Shown one piece after another: positions 49,560 through 58,934 of a stretch of 64,000 bases of DNA (its first letter is position 1; every line of letters begins with the position of its first letter). Location of the stretch: NCBI GenBank assembly GCA_036554945.1, contig DATBMH010000046.1, forward strand, positions 1 to 64,000. The letters run 5' to 3'. Position numbers and translations under genes: made by a program. Below the pieces are notes generated by a model. The model worked only from the letters and a program-made list of their open reading frames with translations. It did not search any database and was not told the DNA's origin. This DNA is from JACDAN01 sp036554945. GTDB taxonomy: Bacteria > Actinomycetota > Thermoleophilia > Gaiellales > Gaiellaceae.

Positions 49560-50739
49560 CCGGCGCTCCGCTCGGGAGCTCCTCGGTGCCGGCGGGGATC
49601 AGCACGAGCGCGTCGGCTCCGGCAGCCGTCGCGATCATGTGCGACTCCTGGCCGCCGAGGACATCGAGTCGGACGTCGGAGCCCTCGATCACCGACCGCG
49701 CGCGCACGAGCTCCGTCCGGGCGGCGTTCTGACGGACGGGCCGGGCGAGCCGGCCGGGCAGGAACCGCGGCAGCGGCTCCGCGGCACGCTGGAGCGCGAG
49801 CAGCGCCGGCCGGACGAACAGCTCGAAGCCGACCAGCGACGACACCGGGTTGCCCGGGAGCCCGAACACGAGCGTCGATCCCCGCACTCCGAACCAGATC
49901 GGCTTCCCCGGCTTCACGGCGACACCCCAGAAGACCTCCTCGATGCCGAGGCCGGCGCCGACCGAGCGGACGACGTCGTGCGGCCCGACGGAGACGCCGC
50001 CCGAGGTGACGAGCACGTCGGCCTGCACGCCCGCCTCGAGCTCGGCCCGGTGCGCCTCCTCCTCGTCCTCGACGGTCTGCAGGTGCTTCACGTCCGCGCC
50101 CGCCGAGCGGAGCTGGGCGGCGAGCAGCGTGCTGTTCGCGTCGTAGATCTGTCCGGGGCCGAGCTCCTCGCCGGGAGGGCGGAGCTCGGTTCCCGTCGCC
50201 AGGACCGCCGCCCGCGGGCGGCGAGCACACGACACCTCTGCGACTCCGGCGGCTGCGAGCGCGCCGATCTGCGCGACCCCGAGCGGCTGGCCGCCGTCGA
50301 CCACGACCGCGCCGAGCTGGACATCGCCGCCTCGTGGCCGGACGTTGGCACCCTGCGGCACCGGATCGGCGATCTCGATGTCGTTGCCCGTATCGGCAAC
50401 AAGCTCGAGCTGGATCACCGCGTCGGCGCCCTCGGGCACCGCGCCGCCCGTCGCGATCCCCATCGCCTCGCCCGCCTCCAGCTCGCGCGTCGCGGGCCGC
50501 CCGGCCGCGATCCGCTCACCCACCGGCAGCCTCCCGGGCGTGTCGGCGGATCGCACCGCGAAGCCGTCCATCGCCGAGCTGTCGAACGGCGGCAGGTCGA
50601 CCTGAGCGAGCGCCGGCTCGGCGAGCACCCGGCCGACCGCGTCGTCGAGCGGCACGCGCTCCAGCTCCAGCGGCTGGACCCGCTCGAGGACGAGGCGCTG
50701 CGCCTCCTCGATGGACAAGAGCGCCGCCAAGCGGCGCAT
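49537..50739 (-). CDS. moeA: Molybdopterin molybdenumtransferase MoeA
   Basis: This 400-residue enzyme inserts molybdate into adenylylated molybdopterin. VDLPPFDSSAMDGFAVRS is the conserved N-terminal block. MGIATGGAVPEGADAVI, VLATGTELRPPGEEL with YDANSTLLAA, LVTSGGVSVGPHDVV, VAVKPGKPIWFG and VFGLPGNPVSSLVGFELF follow in order. It complements moaC and the MoaB/MogA gene elsewhere in the window. It starts close to the divergent glycosyltransferase gene (11 bases between). Confidence 0.95.
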   Translation of the reverse strand: MRRLAALLSIEEAQRLVLERVQPLELERVPLDDAVGRVLAEPALAQVDLPPFDSSAMDGFAVRSADTPGRLPVGERIAAGRPATRELEAGEAMGIATGGAVPEGADAVIQLELVADTGNDIEIADPVPQGANVRPRGGDVQLGAVVVDGGQPLGVAQIGALAAAGVAEVSCARRPRAAVLATGTELRPPGEELGPGQIYDANSTLLAAQLRSAGADVKHLQTVEDEEEAHRAELEAGVQADVLVTSGGVSVGPHDVVRSVGAGLGIEEVFWGVAVKPGKPIWFGVRGSTLVFGLPGNPVSSLVGFELFVRPALLALQRAAEPLPRFLPGRLARPVRQNAARTELVRARSVIEGSDVRLDVLGGQESHMIATAAGADALVLIPAGTEELPSGAPVSYLPLA

Positions 50740-50750
50740 AAGCTACCGGC

Positions 50751-51710
50751 GTGATCTCGGTCGTCGTCCCCGTCCACGACGAGGATCGGAGCGTCGAGCT
50801 GCTGTACGACGAGCTCGCGAGCGCCCTCGCGCCGCTGGACCGCACGTGGGAGGCCGTGTTCGTCGACGACGGCTCGACCGACGGCTCGTTCGCGGCGCTC
50901 ACACGGCTTCACGACCGGGCGCCGAACGTCCGCGTGGTTCGCCTCCGCCGGAACTTCGGCAAGTCCGCGGCGCTGGCGGCCGGCTTCCGCCATGCGGAGG
51001 GCGAGGTCGTCGTCACGATCGACGCCGACCTCCAGGACGACCCGGCGGAGGTCCCACGGCTCTTGGCCAAGCTGGACGAAGGCTTCGACCTCGTCTCCGG
51101 CTGGAAGACCAAGCGTCGTGATCCCTGGCGCCGCAGGCTCGTCTCGAGGATCTTCAACTCGGTCGTGAGCCGCGCGTCGGGGCTGAGGCTCCACGATATG
51201 AACTGCGGCCTGAAGGCGTACCGCGCCGAGGTCGTGCGATCGCTCCGCATCTACGGCGAGCTGCACCGGTTCCTTCCGGTGCTCGCGCACGACCGTGGCT
51301 TCCGCGTCGCGGAGCTACCCGTGAACCACCGGCCGCGAGAGCACGGCCGCTCGCGGTACGGCGCCGAGCGCTACGTGCGCGGGTTCCTGGACTTCCTGAC
51401 CGTCTCCTTCATGGGCCGGTACCGGCACCGGCCGCTGCATCTCTTCGGCGGCCTCGGCCTCGTCTTCGCGTTGATCGGCAGCGTCGTGCTCGTCTACCTG
51501 ACCGTTCTCAAGCTGACCGGCTCCGCGATCGGCCACCGGCCGCTGCTGACGCTCGGCGTCCTGCTCGTCGTCGTCGGCTTCCAGTTCTTCTCGCTGGGCC
51601 TGCTCTCAGAGCTGATCACGAGCCACCACGAGGAGCGGACGGGGTCGGCCGACGAGCTGCACGTCGACGAGGTGCTCGAGCCGAAGGAACATCACCGGGT
51701 CAGCGGCTAG
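50751..51710 (+). CDS. GT2 family glycosyltransferase, dolichol-phosphate-mannose-synthase-like
   Basis: This 319-residue enzyme probably transfers a sugar from a nucleotide donor to polyprenyl phosphate. The N-terminal GT-A domain shows SVVVPVHDEDRSVELLYD, VFVDDGSTDGS, LRRNFGKSAALAAGF and the metal-binding TIDADLQDDP. Two C-terminal helices (about 225-250 and 262-285) anchor it, as in GtrB/DPM1 types. The following GT4, methyltransferase and GT-C-like genes suggest synthesis of a surface glycan. It starts GTG. Confidence 0.89.
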   Translation: MISVVVPVHDEDRSVELLYDELASALAPLDRTWEAVFVDDGSTDGSFAALTRLHDRAPNVRVVRLRRNFGKSAALAAGFRHAEGEVVVTIDADLQDDPAEVPRLLAKLDEGFDLVSGWKTKRRDPWRRRLVSRIFNSVVSRASGLRLHDMNCGLKAYRAEVVRSLRIYGELHRFLPVLAHDRGFRVAELPVNHRPREHGRSRYGAERYVRGFLDFLTVSFMGRYRHRPLHLFGGLGLVFALIGSVVLVYLTVLKLTGSAIGHRPLLTLGVLLVVVGFQFFSLGLLSELITSHHEERTGSADELHVDEVLEPKEHHRVSG

Positions 51711-51716
51711 CGCCTC

Positions 51717-52778
51717 GTGCGCGTCCTCTACTTCGGCACCTACGAGCGCACCTACCCGCGAAACGCGCAGGTGATCTCGTGCCTGCGCCGGGCGGGCGTG
51801 GAGGTCATCGAGCGGCACGAGGCAGTCTGGGAGGGACAGGAGCAGAAGTGGTCGGTCGGCGTCGGCGCCGTCGCGCGCCTTTCGCTCGCACGGCTGCGCC
51901 TGCGGCGTGGGTCTGTGCCCGACGCCGACGTCGTGGTCGTCGGCTACCCGGGACATCTCGACCTCGGCGCAGCCCGGCGCGCGGCCCGCGGAAAGCCGGT
52001 CGTCTTCAACCCGCTGGTGTCGCTGGAGGACACGTTCGTCGCGGATCGGGGCCGGTTCCGTCCAGGCTCGCTCGCCGCGCGGATGCTGCGCCGGATCGAC
52101 CGACGGGCCTTCCGGGCGGCCGACCTCGTCGTCGCGGACACGGAGGCGCACGCGGACTTCCTCGCCGAGCTGACGAGCGTTCCGCGGGACCGCTTCCGCG
52201 TCTGCTTCGTCGGCGCCGAGGAGTGGGTGTTCGAGCCGAATTGGAGCCCGCAGGAGCCGTTCACCGCACTCTTCGTCGGGAAACTGATTCCGCTCCACGG
52301 TCTCCAGACGATCCTGGAGGCGGCGCGGCTGGCGCCTGAGGTCCCGGTGCGGGTGGTCGGCAGCGGCCAGCTCGACGACCTGCTCGCGGAGCGGCCCCCG
52401 AACGTCGAGTGGGTCCCCTGGGTGCGGTACGAGGAGCTGCCGCACGAGCTGTCGCGCGCAGGCTGTGCGCTCGGCATCTTCGGGACCTCGGGAAAAGCCC
52501 GGCGCGTGATCCCCAACAAGGCGTTCCAGGCCCTCGCGTGCGGCGTCCCGCTCGTCACCGCCGACACGCCGGCCGCCCGGGAGCTGATCGACGACCAGAC
52601 AGCCGTGCTGGTGCCGCCCGGCGATCCCGAGGCGCTCGCCGGCGCGCTCCGCCGCCTCGCGAATGACCGGGAGCTCGCTGCGCGACTCGCGGCTGCGGGC
52701 CACGCCGTCTATCGCGAGCGCGCAAGCGAGGAGGCGCTCGGCCGGCGCTGGCGCGCGATCCTCGAGGAGGTCGCGTGA
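51717..52778 (+). CDS. GT4-like glycosyltransferase
   Basis: This 353-residue GT-B glycosyltransferase has a Rossmann-type C-terminal half with TALFVGKLIPLHGLQTILEA, VRVVGSGQL, and NKAFQALACGVPLVTADTPAARELI, the sugar-nucleotide site of GT4 enzymes. No membrane helix is seen. The start is GTG at 51717, six bases after the GT2 gene. It ends in GTGA shared with the methyltransferase gene. The acceptor is unknown, probably a lipid-linked or envelope glycan. Confidence 0.85.
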   Translation: MRVLYFGTYERTYPRNAQVISCLRRAGVEVIERHEAVWEGQEQKWSVGVGAVARLSLARLRLRRGSVPDADVVVVGYPGHLDLGAARRAARGKPVVFNPLVSLEDTFVADRGRFRPGSLAARMLRRIDRRAFRAADLVVADTEAHADFLAELTSVPRDRFRVCFVGAEEWVFEPNWSPQEPFTALFVGKLIPLHGLQTILEAARLAPEVPVRVVGSGQLDDLLAERPPNVEWVPWVRYEELPHELSRAGCALGIFGTSGKARRVIPNKAFQALACGVPLVTADTPAARELIDDQTAVLVPPGDPEALAGALRRLANDRELAARLAAAGHAVYRERASEEALGRRWRAILEEVA

Positions 52779-53482
52779 GGACGCACGAGTGGGGGACGGC
52801 GCCCGAGTTCGTCGGCCCGCGCCACGAGCTCCGCGAGCGGCTGCTGCTGAAGCTCTTCCTGTCCGCGTCGCCCGGGCCCCGCGTCCTCGATGCGGGAGCC
52901 GGCCAGGGCTCGATGTCCGTGCGCCTGGAGCGGCTCGGGTTCGAGGTGACGAGCTCGGACTCGTCGGCCGCTGCGGTCCAGGTCCTCCGTGACCGGCTCG
53001 CCGGGGAGGTCGTGCAGGCGAGCCTCACGGGGCTCCCCTTCGAGGACGCGCGCTTCGACGGGGCGGTCCTCGGCGAGGTGCTCGAGCACGTGCAGGACGA
53101 CCAGGGCGCTCTGCGCGAGGTCGCGCGCGTGCTGCGCCCGGGCGCCGTCCTCGCGCTCTCCGTTCCGGCCGACCCCGACCTCTACGGGCCCAGCGACGAG
53201 TGGGCCGGTCACGTCAGGAGGTACACGCGCGAAGCGCTGCTGGCGGTGTGCGAGGGGGCCGGCCTCGAGGTCTTGCGCTGCTCGGCGTGGGGGTTCCCGC
53301 TCTCGCGCCTCTACCATCGCCACGTCTATGAGCGGTACCTCGACCGGCACGGGCCCAGCCGGCCCGGCGGCCGACACCGGCCCCTCGTCGCCGCCGTCGG
53401 AGCGCTCCTCCAGGTCGACCGGCTCTTCGTCGGCGTCGAGCGCGGCGCGCTGGGCTACCTCGTGCTGGCGACGCGTCCGTAG
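52775..53482 (+). CDS. SAM-dependent methyltransferase in glycan cluster
   Basis: This 235-residue class I methyltransferase has RVLDAGAGQGSMSVRLE as motif I, a TSSDSSAAAVQVL segment as motif II, FDGAVLGEVLEHVQDD and VLRPGAVLALSVP. HVRRYTREALLAVCEGAGL near the C terminus is common in methyltransferases of glycan or polyketide clusters. It starts at GTG overlapping the GT4 stop. The substrate is unknown. Confidence 0.86.
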   Translation: MRTHEWGTAPEFVGPRHELRERLLLKLFLSASPGPRVLDAGAGQGSMSVRLERLGFEVTSSDSSAAAVQVLRDRLAGEVVQASLTGLPFEDARFDGAVLGEVLEHVQDDQGALREVARVLRPGAVLALSVPADPDLYGPSDEWAGHVRRYTREALLAVCEGAGLEVLRCSAWGFPLSRLYHRHVYERYLDRHGPSRPGGRHRPLVAAVGALLQVDRLFVGVERGALGYLVLATRP

Positions 53483-53507
53483 CCCGAAAGGCGTCCTCTG
53501 GACGGGG

Positions 53508-54857
53508 ATGGCGGTCTACGCCGCCGGCTTCGGCGCGCTCGCCGCGCAGGAGCACCGGGCCTTCGAGACGGGCCGCTTCGACCTCGGGAACATGGTGCAG
53601 GCCGTCTGGTCCACGGCGCACGGCAGGCCGCTCGACGTGACCGAGCTGGGCGGCGACCAGATCTCGCGCCTCGGCGCGCACGTCGACCCGGTGCTCGCCC
53701 TGTTCGCGCCGCTCTGGTGGATCTGGCCCAGCCCGACGATGCTCCTCGTCGTCCAGGCGGCGGTGATCGCCGTCGGCGCGCTCCCGTTCTTCTGGCTCGG
53801 CCGCAAGCACCTCGGCTCCGACTGGGCCGGCGCCCTCTGCGGCCTTGCCTACCTCGTCTACCCGGCCGTGCAGTGGCTGGCGCTGGACGAGTTCCACCCC
53901 GTGGCGCTGGCCTGTCCGCTGCTCGCGTTCGCGTTCTGGTACCTCGACGAGGAGCGGCTGTGGGCGTTCGCGCCGTTCGCGCTCGGCGCGGCGTTCACGA
54001 AGGAGGAGGTGCCGCTCGTCCTCGCCGCCCTGGGCATCTGGTACGCGCTCGCGAAGGGACACCGCCTCGCGGGAGCGGTGATCGCCGTCGCCGGGATCGC
54101 CACCACGGCGCTCTGGCTGGGCATGGTGATGCCGCACTTCCGCGAGGGCGCCGAGCCTGCGTTCTACGGACGCTACGACGCCGTCGGCGGCTCGCCGGCC
54201 GGGATCGTCAAGACGGCGCTCACCGACCCGCTGTCGATCCTCGAGGCGACGACGCAGGGCCGCGACCTCCAGTACCTGGCCGAGCTCGGCCTGCCGCTGG
54301 CCGGGCTCTTCCTGCTCGCGCCGCTGGCGCTGATCGCGGCGCTGCCGGAGCTGCTCGCGAACCTCCTCTCGTCGGTCTCGAACCAGACGTCCATCCGGTT
54401 CCACTACACCGCACCGATCGCACCCTTCGTCCTCGCGGCCGCGATCCTCGGTGCGGCGCGGATCGAGCGATCACGGCGAGCCGCCGCCGTCCTGCTCGCC
54501 GCGTCGGCGACCGGGGCGATCGTGGTAGGACCGCTCAGGGCCGGCGAGCTGGTCCCCGATCGGGTGTCCGCACACGATCGAGCAGCCGCACGAGCTGTGG
54601 GCCTCGTCCCGGCGGATGCCGCCGTCAGCAGCACGAACGGCCTCGGGGGCCATCTGTCCGAGCGGCGCCGCATCCACAGCTTCCCGGTGATCCGCGACGC
54701 CGAGTGGGTCGCAGTCGACCTCGAGCGCGCGTCCTATCTCGACAGGCGCTCGGATCCCTCGACGACCGCCGTCCCGTTGGCTCGGCTCCTCCAGAGCGGC
54801 TCCTGGCGAACGGTCTTCGACGAGGACGGGATCATCGTCCTCAGAAGGAGCCCGTAG
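53508..54857 (+). CDS. DUF2079 family integral membrane protein
   Basis: This 449-residue polytopic protein of about nine or ten helices is of the DUF2079 family, related to GT-C glycosyltransferases. Family features are FDLGNMVQAVWSTAHGRPL with the early Asp, a HVDPVLALFAPLWWIWPSP block, and YPAVQWLALDEFHPVALACP. The C-terminal 110 residues form a soluble extracytoplasmic region. ATG at 53508 follows GGACGGGG. Its last 124 bases overlap, on the other strand, the GT87-like gene. Confidence 0.8.
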   Translation: MAVYAAGFGALAAQEHRAFETGRFDLGNMVQAVWSTAHGRPLDVTELGGDQISRLGAHVDPVLALFAPLWWIWPSPTMLLVVQAAVIAVGALPFFWLGRKHLGSDWAGALCGLAYLVYPAVQWLALDEFHPVALACPLLAFAFWYLDEERLWAFAPFALGAAFTKEEVPLVLAALGIWYALAKGHRLAGAVIAVAGIATTALWLGMVMPHFREGAEPAFYGRYDAVGGSPAGIVKTALTDPLSILEATTQGRDLQYLAELGLPLAGLFLLAPLALIAALPELLANLLSSVSNQTSIRFHYTAPIAPFVLAAAILGAARIERSRRAAAVLLAASATGAIVVGPLRAGELVPDRVSAHDRAAARAVGLVPADAAVSSTNGLGGHLSERRRIHSFPVIRDAEWVAVDLERASYLDRRSDPSTTAVPLARLLQSGSWRTVFDEDGIIVLRRSP

Positions 54858-55945
54858 AGGACGAGCAGGAGGAGGTCGCGGGCGACGACGAGCCACGCGA
54901 TCCCGCCGACCGCGAACAGCTCGCGGTAGTGGAAGAACCAGAGCCGCCCGAGCAGGAGCGCGACCCCGAGCACCACGGCGGCGGCAATCCCTGCCAGCGG
55001 GACGACGGGAACGAGCCAGACGAGGTACTGCGGCGACACGAAGCGCGCGAAGGCGAGAAAGCCCGCGAGCGTCGCGGCGGTGCCGACCACGAGCCTGCGA
55101 TCGGTCGCGTGGCCGCGAAGGAAGAGCACGAGGACGAGCGCCACTGCCGCGACCTGCGCGACCGAGCTCGCCACGGCCAGCGCGTCCGGGAGCGCTCCGT
55201 CCAGATCTCGCGAAAGCGCCGCCGTCGACCCTCGCACGACCTCCGCCTCGTACAGGCCGACGCGGTCGGCCGCGAGGAGCAGGGCGCCGCCCAGGCTCTC
55301 GAGCTGCAGCCCGCGGCCCGCCTGTGCGCGAACGCTCTCGACGAGCCCGTCCCAGCCGAGCACGGCGAACGGCGCGACCAGGACGAGGACGGCGGCACCG
55401 AAGGCCGCGAGCGGCAGCCTGAGCGATCGCCCGTTTCGCCACAGCCAGACACCGAAGAGCGGCAGGAGCGCGAGCGCGTAGAGCTTCGCCGCGAACGCCA
55501 CGCCCAGCAGCGCGAACGCGAGCGTGTCCCGCCGCCAGAGAAGCGCGGCCAGGGAGCCGGCGACGAGCAGCGCCGGGAACGCGTCGTACGTGTTCAGCAG
55601 CACCGGCCCGACGATGACCGGCGAGGCCGCGACCGCCAGCACGACGCCGTACAGCCCGCGATCGCTCGCTCCGAGCCGCACCGCGATCAGCCCGATCACG
55701 AGCAGCGTCGCGAGGCCCACGAGCGCCATCAGCACCTTGAACGCGTGCAGGTACCAGCCGTCCGGCAGCAGCGCCGGCGGCGTGAAGACGAGGAACCCGC
55801 CCGGCGGGTACTCGACGAAGAAGTCGCGGTAGGGGATGCGCCCGTCGAGCAGCGACCCGGCGTAGTCCCCGTAGACGCCGACGTCGCGGAAGCGCCGCTC
55901 GCGGGAGAGCCCACCCGGAGGGATCGCCGCGGCGACGAGGTACAC
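54734..55945 (-). CDS. GT87-like (DUF2029) membrane glycosyltransferase
   Basis: This protein of about 403 residues has ten or more helices. The extracytoplasmic loop after the first helix reads RDVGVYGDYAGSLLDGRIPYRDFFVEYPPGG, quoted in parts: DVGVYGDY, IPYRDF and EYPPGG. The aspartate and EYPP motif are typical of GT87/DUF2029 polyprenyl-phosphate-sugar-dependent enzymes. GTG at 55945 truncates the first helix, and an in-frame CTG at 55984 would complete it. The last 35 residues are encoded antisense to the DUF2079 gene. It lies two genes after the mechanosensitive channel on this strand. Confidence 0.78.
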   Translation of the reverse strand: MYLVAAAIPPGGLSRERRFRDVGVYGDYAGSLLDGRIPYRDFFVEYPPGGFLVFTPPALLPDGWYLHAFKVLMALVGLATLLVIGLIAVRLGASDRGLYGVVLAVAASPVIVGPVLLNTYDAFPALLVAGSLAALLWRRDTLAFALLGVAFAAKLYALALLPLFGVWLWRNGRSLRLPLAAFGAAVLVLVAPFAVLGWDGLVESVRAQAGRGLQLESLGGALLLAADRVGLYEAEVVRGSTAALSRDLDGALPDALAVASSVAQVAAVALVLVLFLRGHATDRRLVVGTAATLAGFLAFARFVSPQYLVWLVPVVPLAGIAAAVVLGVALLLGRLWFFHYRELFAVGGIAWLVVARDLLLLVLYGLLLRTMIPSSSKTVRQEPLWRSRANGTAVVEGSERLSR

Positions 55946-55985
55946 GGGTGCCGCGACGGCGAGCGCCCGGAGAGCGCGACTCAGC

Positions 55986-58163
55986 TCAGTTCTCGCCGTC
56001 TCGCGGCTCGTGGCCTGGCGGGATCGAGACAGGGCCCTCGGCCGGCGGCGGCGGCGGCGGAGCGGGCTCCTCCGGGGCCGGCTCCTCCTCGTCCTCTTCC
56101 TCCTCGGGCTCGGACGGCGGGACGTAGTAGTCGTCGGGGTCGTAGTACGAGCCGTTCGCGTACTGACCGTCGAACGGCCGCCATTCCGGCTCCGACCGAG
56201 GCTCCTGGAAGTCGACCTCCGGGGTGTTGCCGATCGACGAGCGCATGAAGAGGTTCCAGATGATCGTCGGGAAGGTGCCGCCGGCGACCTGGATCCCGTG
56301 GACGTTCTCCATCGGGATCTGGCCTTGCGGGTACCCGACCCAGACCGTCGTGCTCAGGTTCGGCGTGTAGCCGCAGAACCAGGCGTCGGTGTGCTCGTCC
56401 GTGGTGCCGGTCTTGCCGGCCGCAGGGCGGCTGAAGAACACGCCGGCGTTCGTGCCGGTGCCGCCGTCGATGTTGTCCTCGAGGATCTCCGTGACCTCGT
56501 CCGCGACCCAGTCCGCGACGACACGCCGCCGCTGCGGCTTGCCCCAGCCGGCGTCCGTGTCCTCGGTGCCGTCGGGCAGGACGACCTTCCGGATGGCCAT
56601 CGGCTCGGAGTAGATCCCGCCGGCCGCGAGCGTCGCGTACGCCGAGGCCATGTCCAGCGGCGAGATCGCCGCGGAGCCGAGGCCGAGCGACGGAACGTAG
56701 ACGCCCTCCTTCGTCCGGAGGTTCGAGCGGACGCCGAGCCGGTGCGCCATCGCCGCGACCTTCTCGGGGCCGAGGTCGAGGGTCAGCTGCGCGTAGACGG
56801 TGTTGTCGGACGAGAGCGTCGCCGTCGAGATCGGGACGCTGCCGAGGTAGCTGTGGCTGTAGGTGGAGACCTCCCACGGCTCGCTCAGCGGGTCGGGCTG
56901 GTAGGTGAACGGCCGCGAGGTGTAGGTCGTCGAGTCGGGGTCGACACCCTCGGCGATCGCCGCGGCCAGCACGAAGGTCTTGAAAGTCGAACCGGCCTGG
57001 CGGCGGCCCTGGGACGCGAGGTTGAACTGGTTGCCGCGCCGCCCCGGGGTCACTGCGGTCATGGCGCGGATGGCACCGTTCGCCGGGTTGATGGCCACGA
57101 TCGCCGCGGCCGGGTCGTCCTGGTACGGAAGCGTCCGGAGGACGGCGTTCCGCGCGTCCTGCTGGAACTTCCGGTCGACGGTGGTGTAGACCCGGAGCCC
57201 GCCCGAGCGGACGGTGTTCGCGCCGTACTGCGCGATCAGCAGCGGCCGCACGTAGCTGAAGAAGTACGGCTCGCGGATCCGGGTGTAGAGCTTGCCGGGC
57301 CGGAGCCGGAGCTCACGCTGGGAGATCGCCTGCTGGTACTGCCGCTCCGTGATCTTCCCCTGGTCGAACATCGCGCGGAGCACCTGGTCGCGACGCGCGA
57401 GCGCCGTGCGCGGGTTGTTGAACGGGTCGTAGACCGACGGCGCCTGCGTGAGACCCGCCAGCAGCGCAGCCTCGCCCAGCCCGAGCTTCCAGGCAGGCTT
57501 GGAGAAGTACGTCTGCGCCGCAGCGTGCACGCCGTACGCGCGGCTGCCGTAGAAGACCGTGTTGAGGTAGCTCGCGAGGATCCAGTCCTTCGAGCGCCGC
57601 CGGTTCAGCCGGACGGCGAGACAGGCCTCGATCGCCTTGCGCTCGAAGGTGACCTCGTTGCCCACGTAGAGGTTGCGGACGAGCTGCTGCGTGAGCGTCG
57701 AGCCGCCCTCGACGACCTTCCCGGCCCGGACGTCCGCGGCAAGGGCGCGCGCGATGCCCTCGAGGTCGATCCCGCTGTGCTCGTAGAAGCGCCGGTCCTC
57801 GATCGCGATCGTCGCGAGGCGCATCCACTTGCTGATCCTGTTCAGCGGCACCGGCTGGCGGTTCTTCTCGGCCGGAATCGAGCCCAGCAGCGAGCCGTCG
57901 GCTGCGTAGACGAACGAGTTCTGGCCGATCTCGACGGGACGCAGTCGGTCGAGGTCGCAGCGCGGGCCGATGGTCGCCGCGCCCGTGATCCCGGCGGCGC
58001 CGATACCCGCCAGGACGAGCACGACGAGGGCGACGATCAGCGCGAGCCTGCGGCGGTGTCTCGCCTTCACCCGCCGCCGCTGGCGTCGTGTCCGGCGCCG
58101 ATAGGTGTCCTCCGCGGCCCGCCGCGACTGGCGGCGGCGCTTGCTCCGTTCGTACGGGCTCAC
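55986..58163 (-). CDS. Class A penicillin-binding protein (PBP1-type)
   Basis: This 725-residue bifunctional peptidoglycan synthase has a very basic cytoplasmic N terminus (residues 1-40), one helix (about 41-62) and then a glycosyltransferase domain with the catalytic glutamate in IAIEDRRFYEHSGID and GGSTLTQQLVRNL. The transpeptidase domain has the serine motif GSTFKTF, SSDN and KTGTTDEHTDAWF. The C-terminal tail is Glu/Pro-rich and disordered. The start is GTG at 58163, overlapping the MscS gene. It builds the cell wall. Confidence 0.94.
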   Translation of the reverse strand: MSPYERSKRRRQSRRAAEDTYRRRTRRQRRRVKARHRRRLALIVALVVLVLAGIGAAGITGAATIGPRCDLDRLRPVEIGQNSFVYAADGSLLGSIPAEKNRQPVPLNRISKWMRLATIAIEDRRFYEHSGIDLEGIARALAADVRAGKVVEGGSTLTQQLVRNLYVGNEVTFERKAIEACLAVRLNRRRSKDWILASYLNTVFYGSRAYGVHAAAQTYFSKPAWKLGLGEAALLAGLTQAPSVYDPFNNPRTALARRDQVLRAMFDQGKITERQYQQAISQRELRLRPGKLYTRIREPYFFSYVRPLLIAQYGANTVRSGGLRVYTTVDRKFQQDARNAVLRTLPYQDDPAAAIVAINPANGAIRAMTAVTPGRRGNQFNLASQGRRQAGSTFKTFVLAAAIAEGVDPDSTTYTSRPFTYQPDPLSEPWEVSTYSHSYLGSVPISTATLSSDNTVYAQLTLDLGPEKVAAMAHRLGVRSNLRTKEGVYVPSLGLGSAAISPLDMASAYATLAAGGIYSEPMAIRKVVLPDGTEDTDAGWGKPQRRRVVADWVADEVTEILEDNIDGGTGTNAGVFFSRPAAGKTGTTDEHTDAWFCGYTPNLSTTVWVGYPQGQIPMENVHGIQVAGGTFPTIIWNLFMRSSIGNTPEVDFQEPRSEPEWRPFDGQYANGSYYDPDDYYVPPSEPEEEEDEEEPAPEEPAPPPPPPAEGPVSIPPGHEPRDGEN

Positions 58164-58873
58164 GCGTAGATCCCGGCCTCGCGCAGGCGCGCGTGAGAGC
58201 GAAGGCGGAGATCGCTCTCGAGCCGGCGCGCCTCGTTCTCGTTCTCGGCCCAGGCGCGGAGCGTCACGCTCGTCTCGTCGGCGAGCGCACTGACGAGCAC
58301 GTCGCTCGGAGTCGTTGCGTCACGGAGCAGGTCGATCACTTCCCGGAGATCCTTGTCGCGCGGCACGGGGACGATGACCTCGGCCAGCGTCTCGCGGCTC
58401 GCGATGGTGGAGTTCTTGATGGTATCGGCAGCCAGGCGCTCGTTCGGGATCACGAGCCGCGTCCGGTCGTCCTGCCGGATGCGCGTGTAGACGAGGCCGA
58501 TCTCCTCGACGATCCCCTCGCCCTCCGCGACCGCGACCCGGTCTCCGAGCCGGATCGGCTGCGCGAGCCCGATCATCACGCCGGCGACGAAGTTGGACAG
58601 CGTCCGCTGCGAGGCGAGCCCGATGACGAGGCCGATGATCGCGGACGAGGCGAGCAGGCCGCCCGCCACGGCGCGGACCTGCGGGATCAGCAGCAGCGCC
58701 GTGAGGATCCCGACGAAGATGATCGCGCCCATGATGCTGCGACGTAGGACGCGGTAGCGGGTCGCCGCCCCCGGGGCGAGCTCGCGCCTCGCCATCCGCA
58801 TGTCGACGAGCTTGGCGAGCACCACGGCGGCGCCGATGACAGCGATGACCGCGATCAGGCGGTTCCAGTCCAC
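58160..58873 (-). CDS. MscS-family mechanosensitive channel
   Basis: This 237-residue membrane protein has three helices (about 5-22, 45-66 and 70-100). The third is the Gly/Ala-rich pore helix containing SSAIIGLVIGLASQRTLSNF. It is followed by the beta domain with AQPIRLGDRVAV and RLVIPNERLAADTIKN, which is diagnostic of MscS. It should release solutes on osmotic downshock. The stop overlaps the PBP start. The length is slightly below E. coli MscS (286). Confidence 0.9.
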   Translation of the reverse strand: MDWNRLIAVIAVIGAAVVLAKLVDMRMARRELAPGAATRYRVLRRSIMGAIIFVGILTALLLIPQVRAVAGGLLASSAIIGLVIGLASQRTLSNFVAGVMIGLAQPIRLGDRVAVAEGEGIVEEIGLVYTRIRQDDRTRLVIPNERLAADTIKNSTIASRETLAEVIVPVPRDKDLREVIDLLRDATTPSDVLVSALADETSVTLRAWAENENEARRLESDLRLRSHARLREAGIYA

Positions 58874-58934
58874 GGCCCGCTAGTTCGACGCGCTACAGCG
58901 GTTTCCGGCCCTGAGGCGTCGCTTGCGATGCCGA

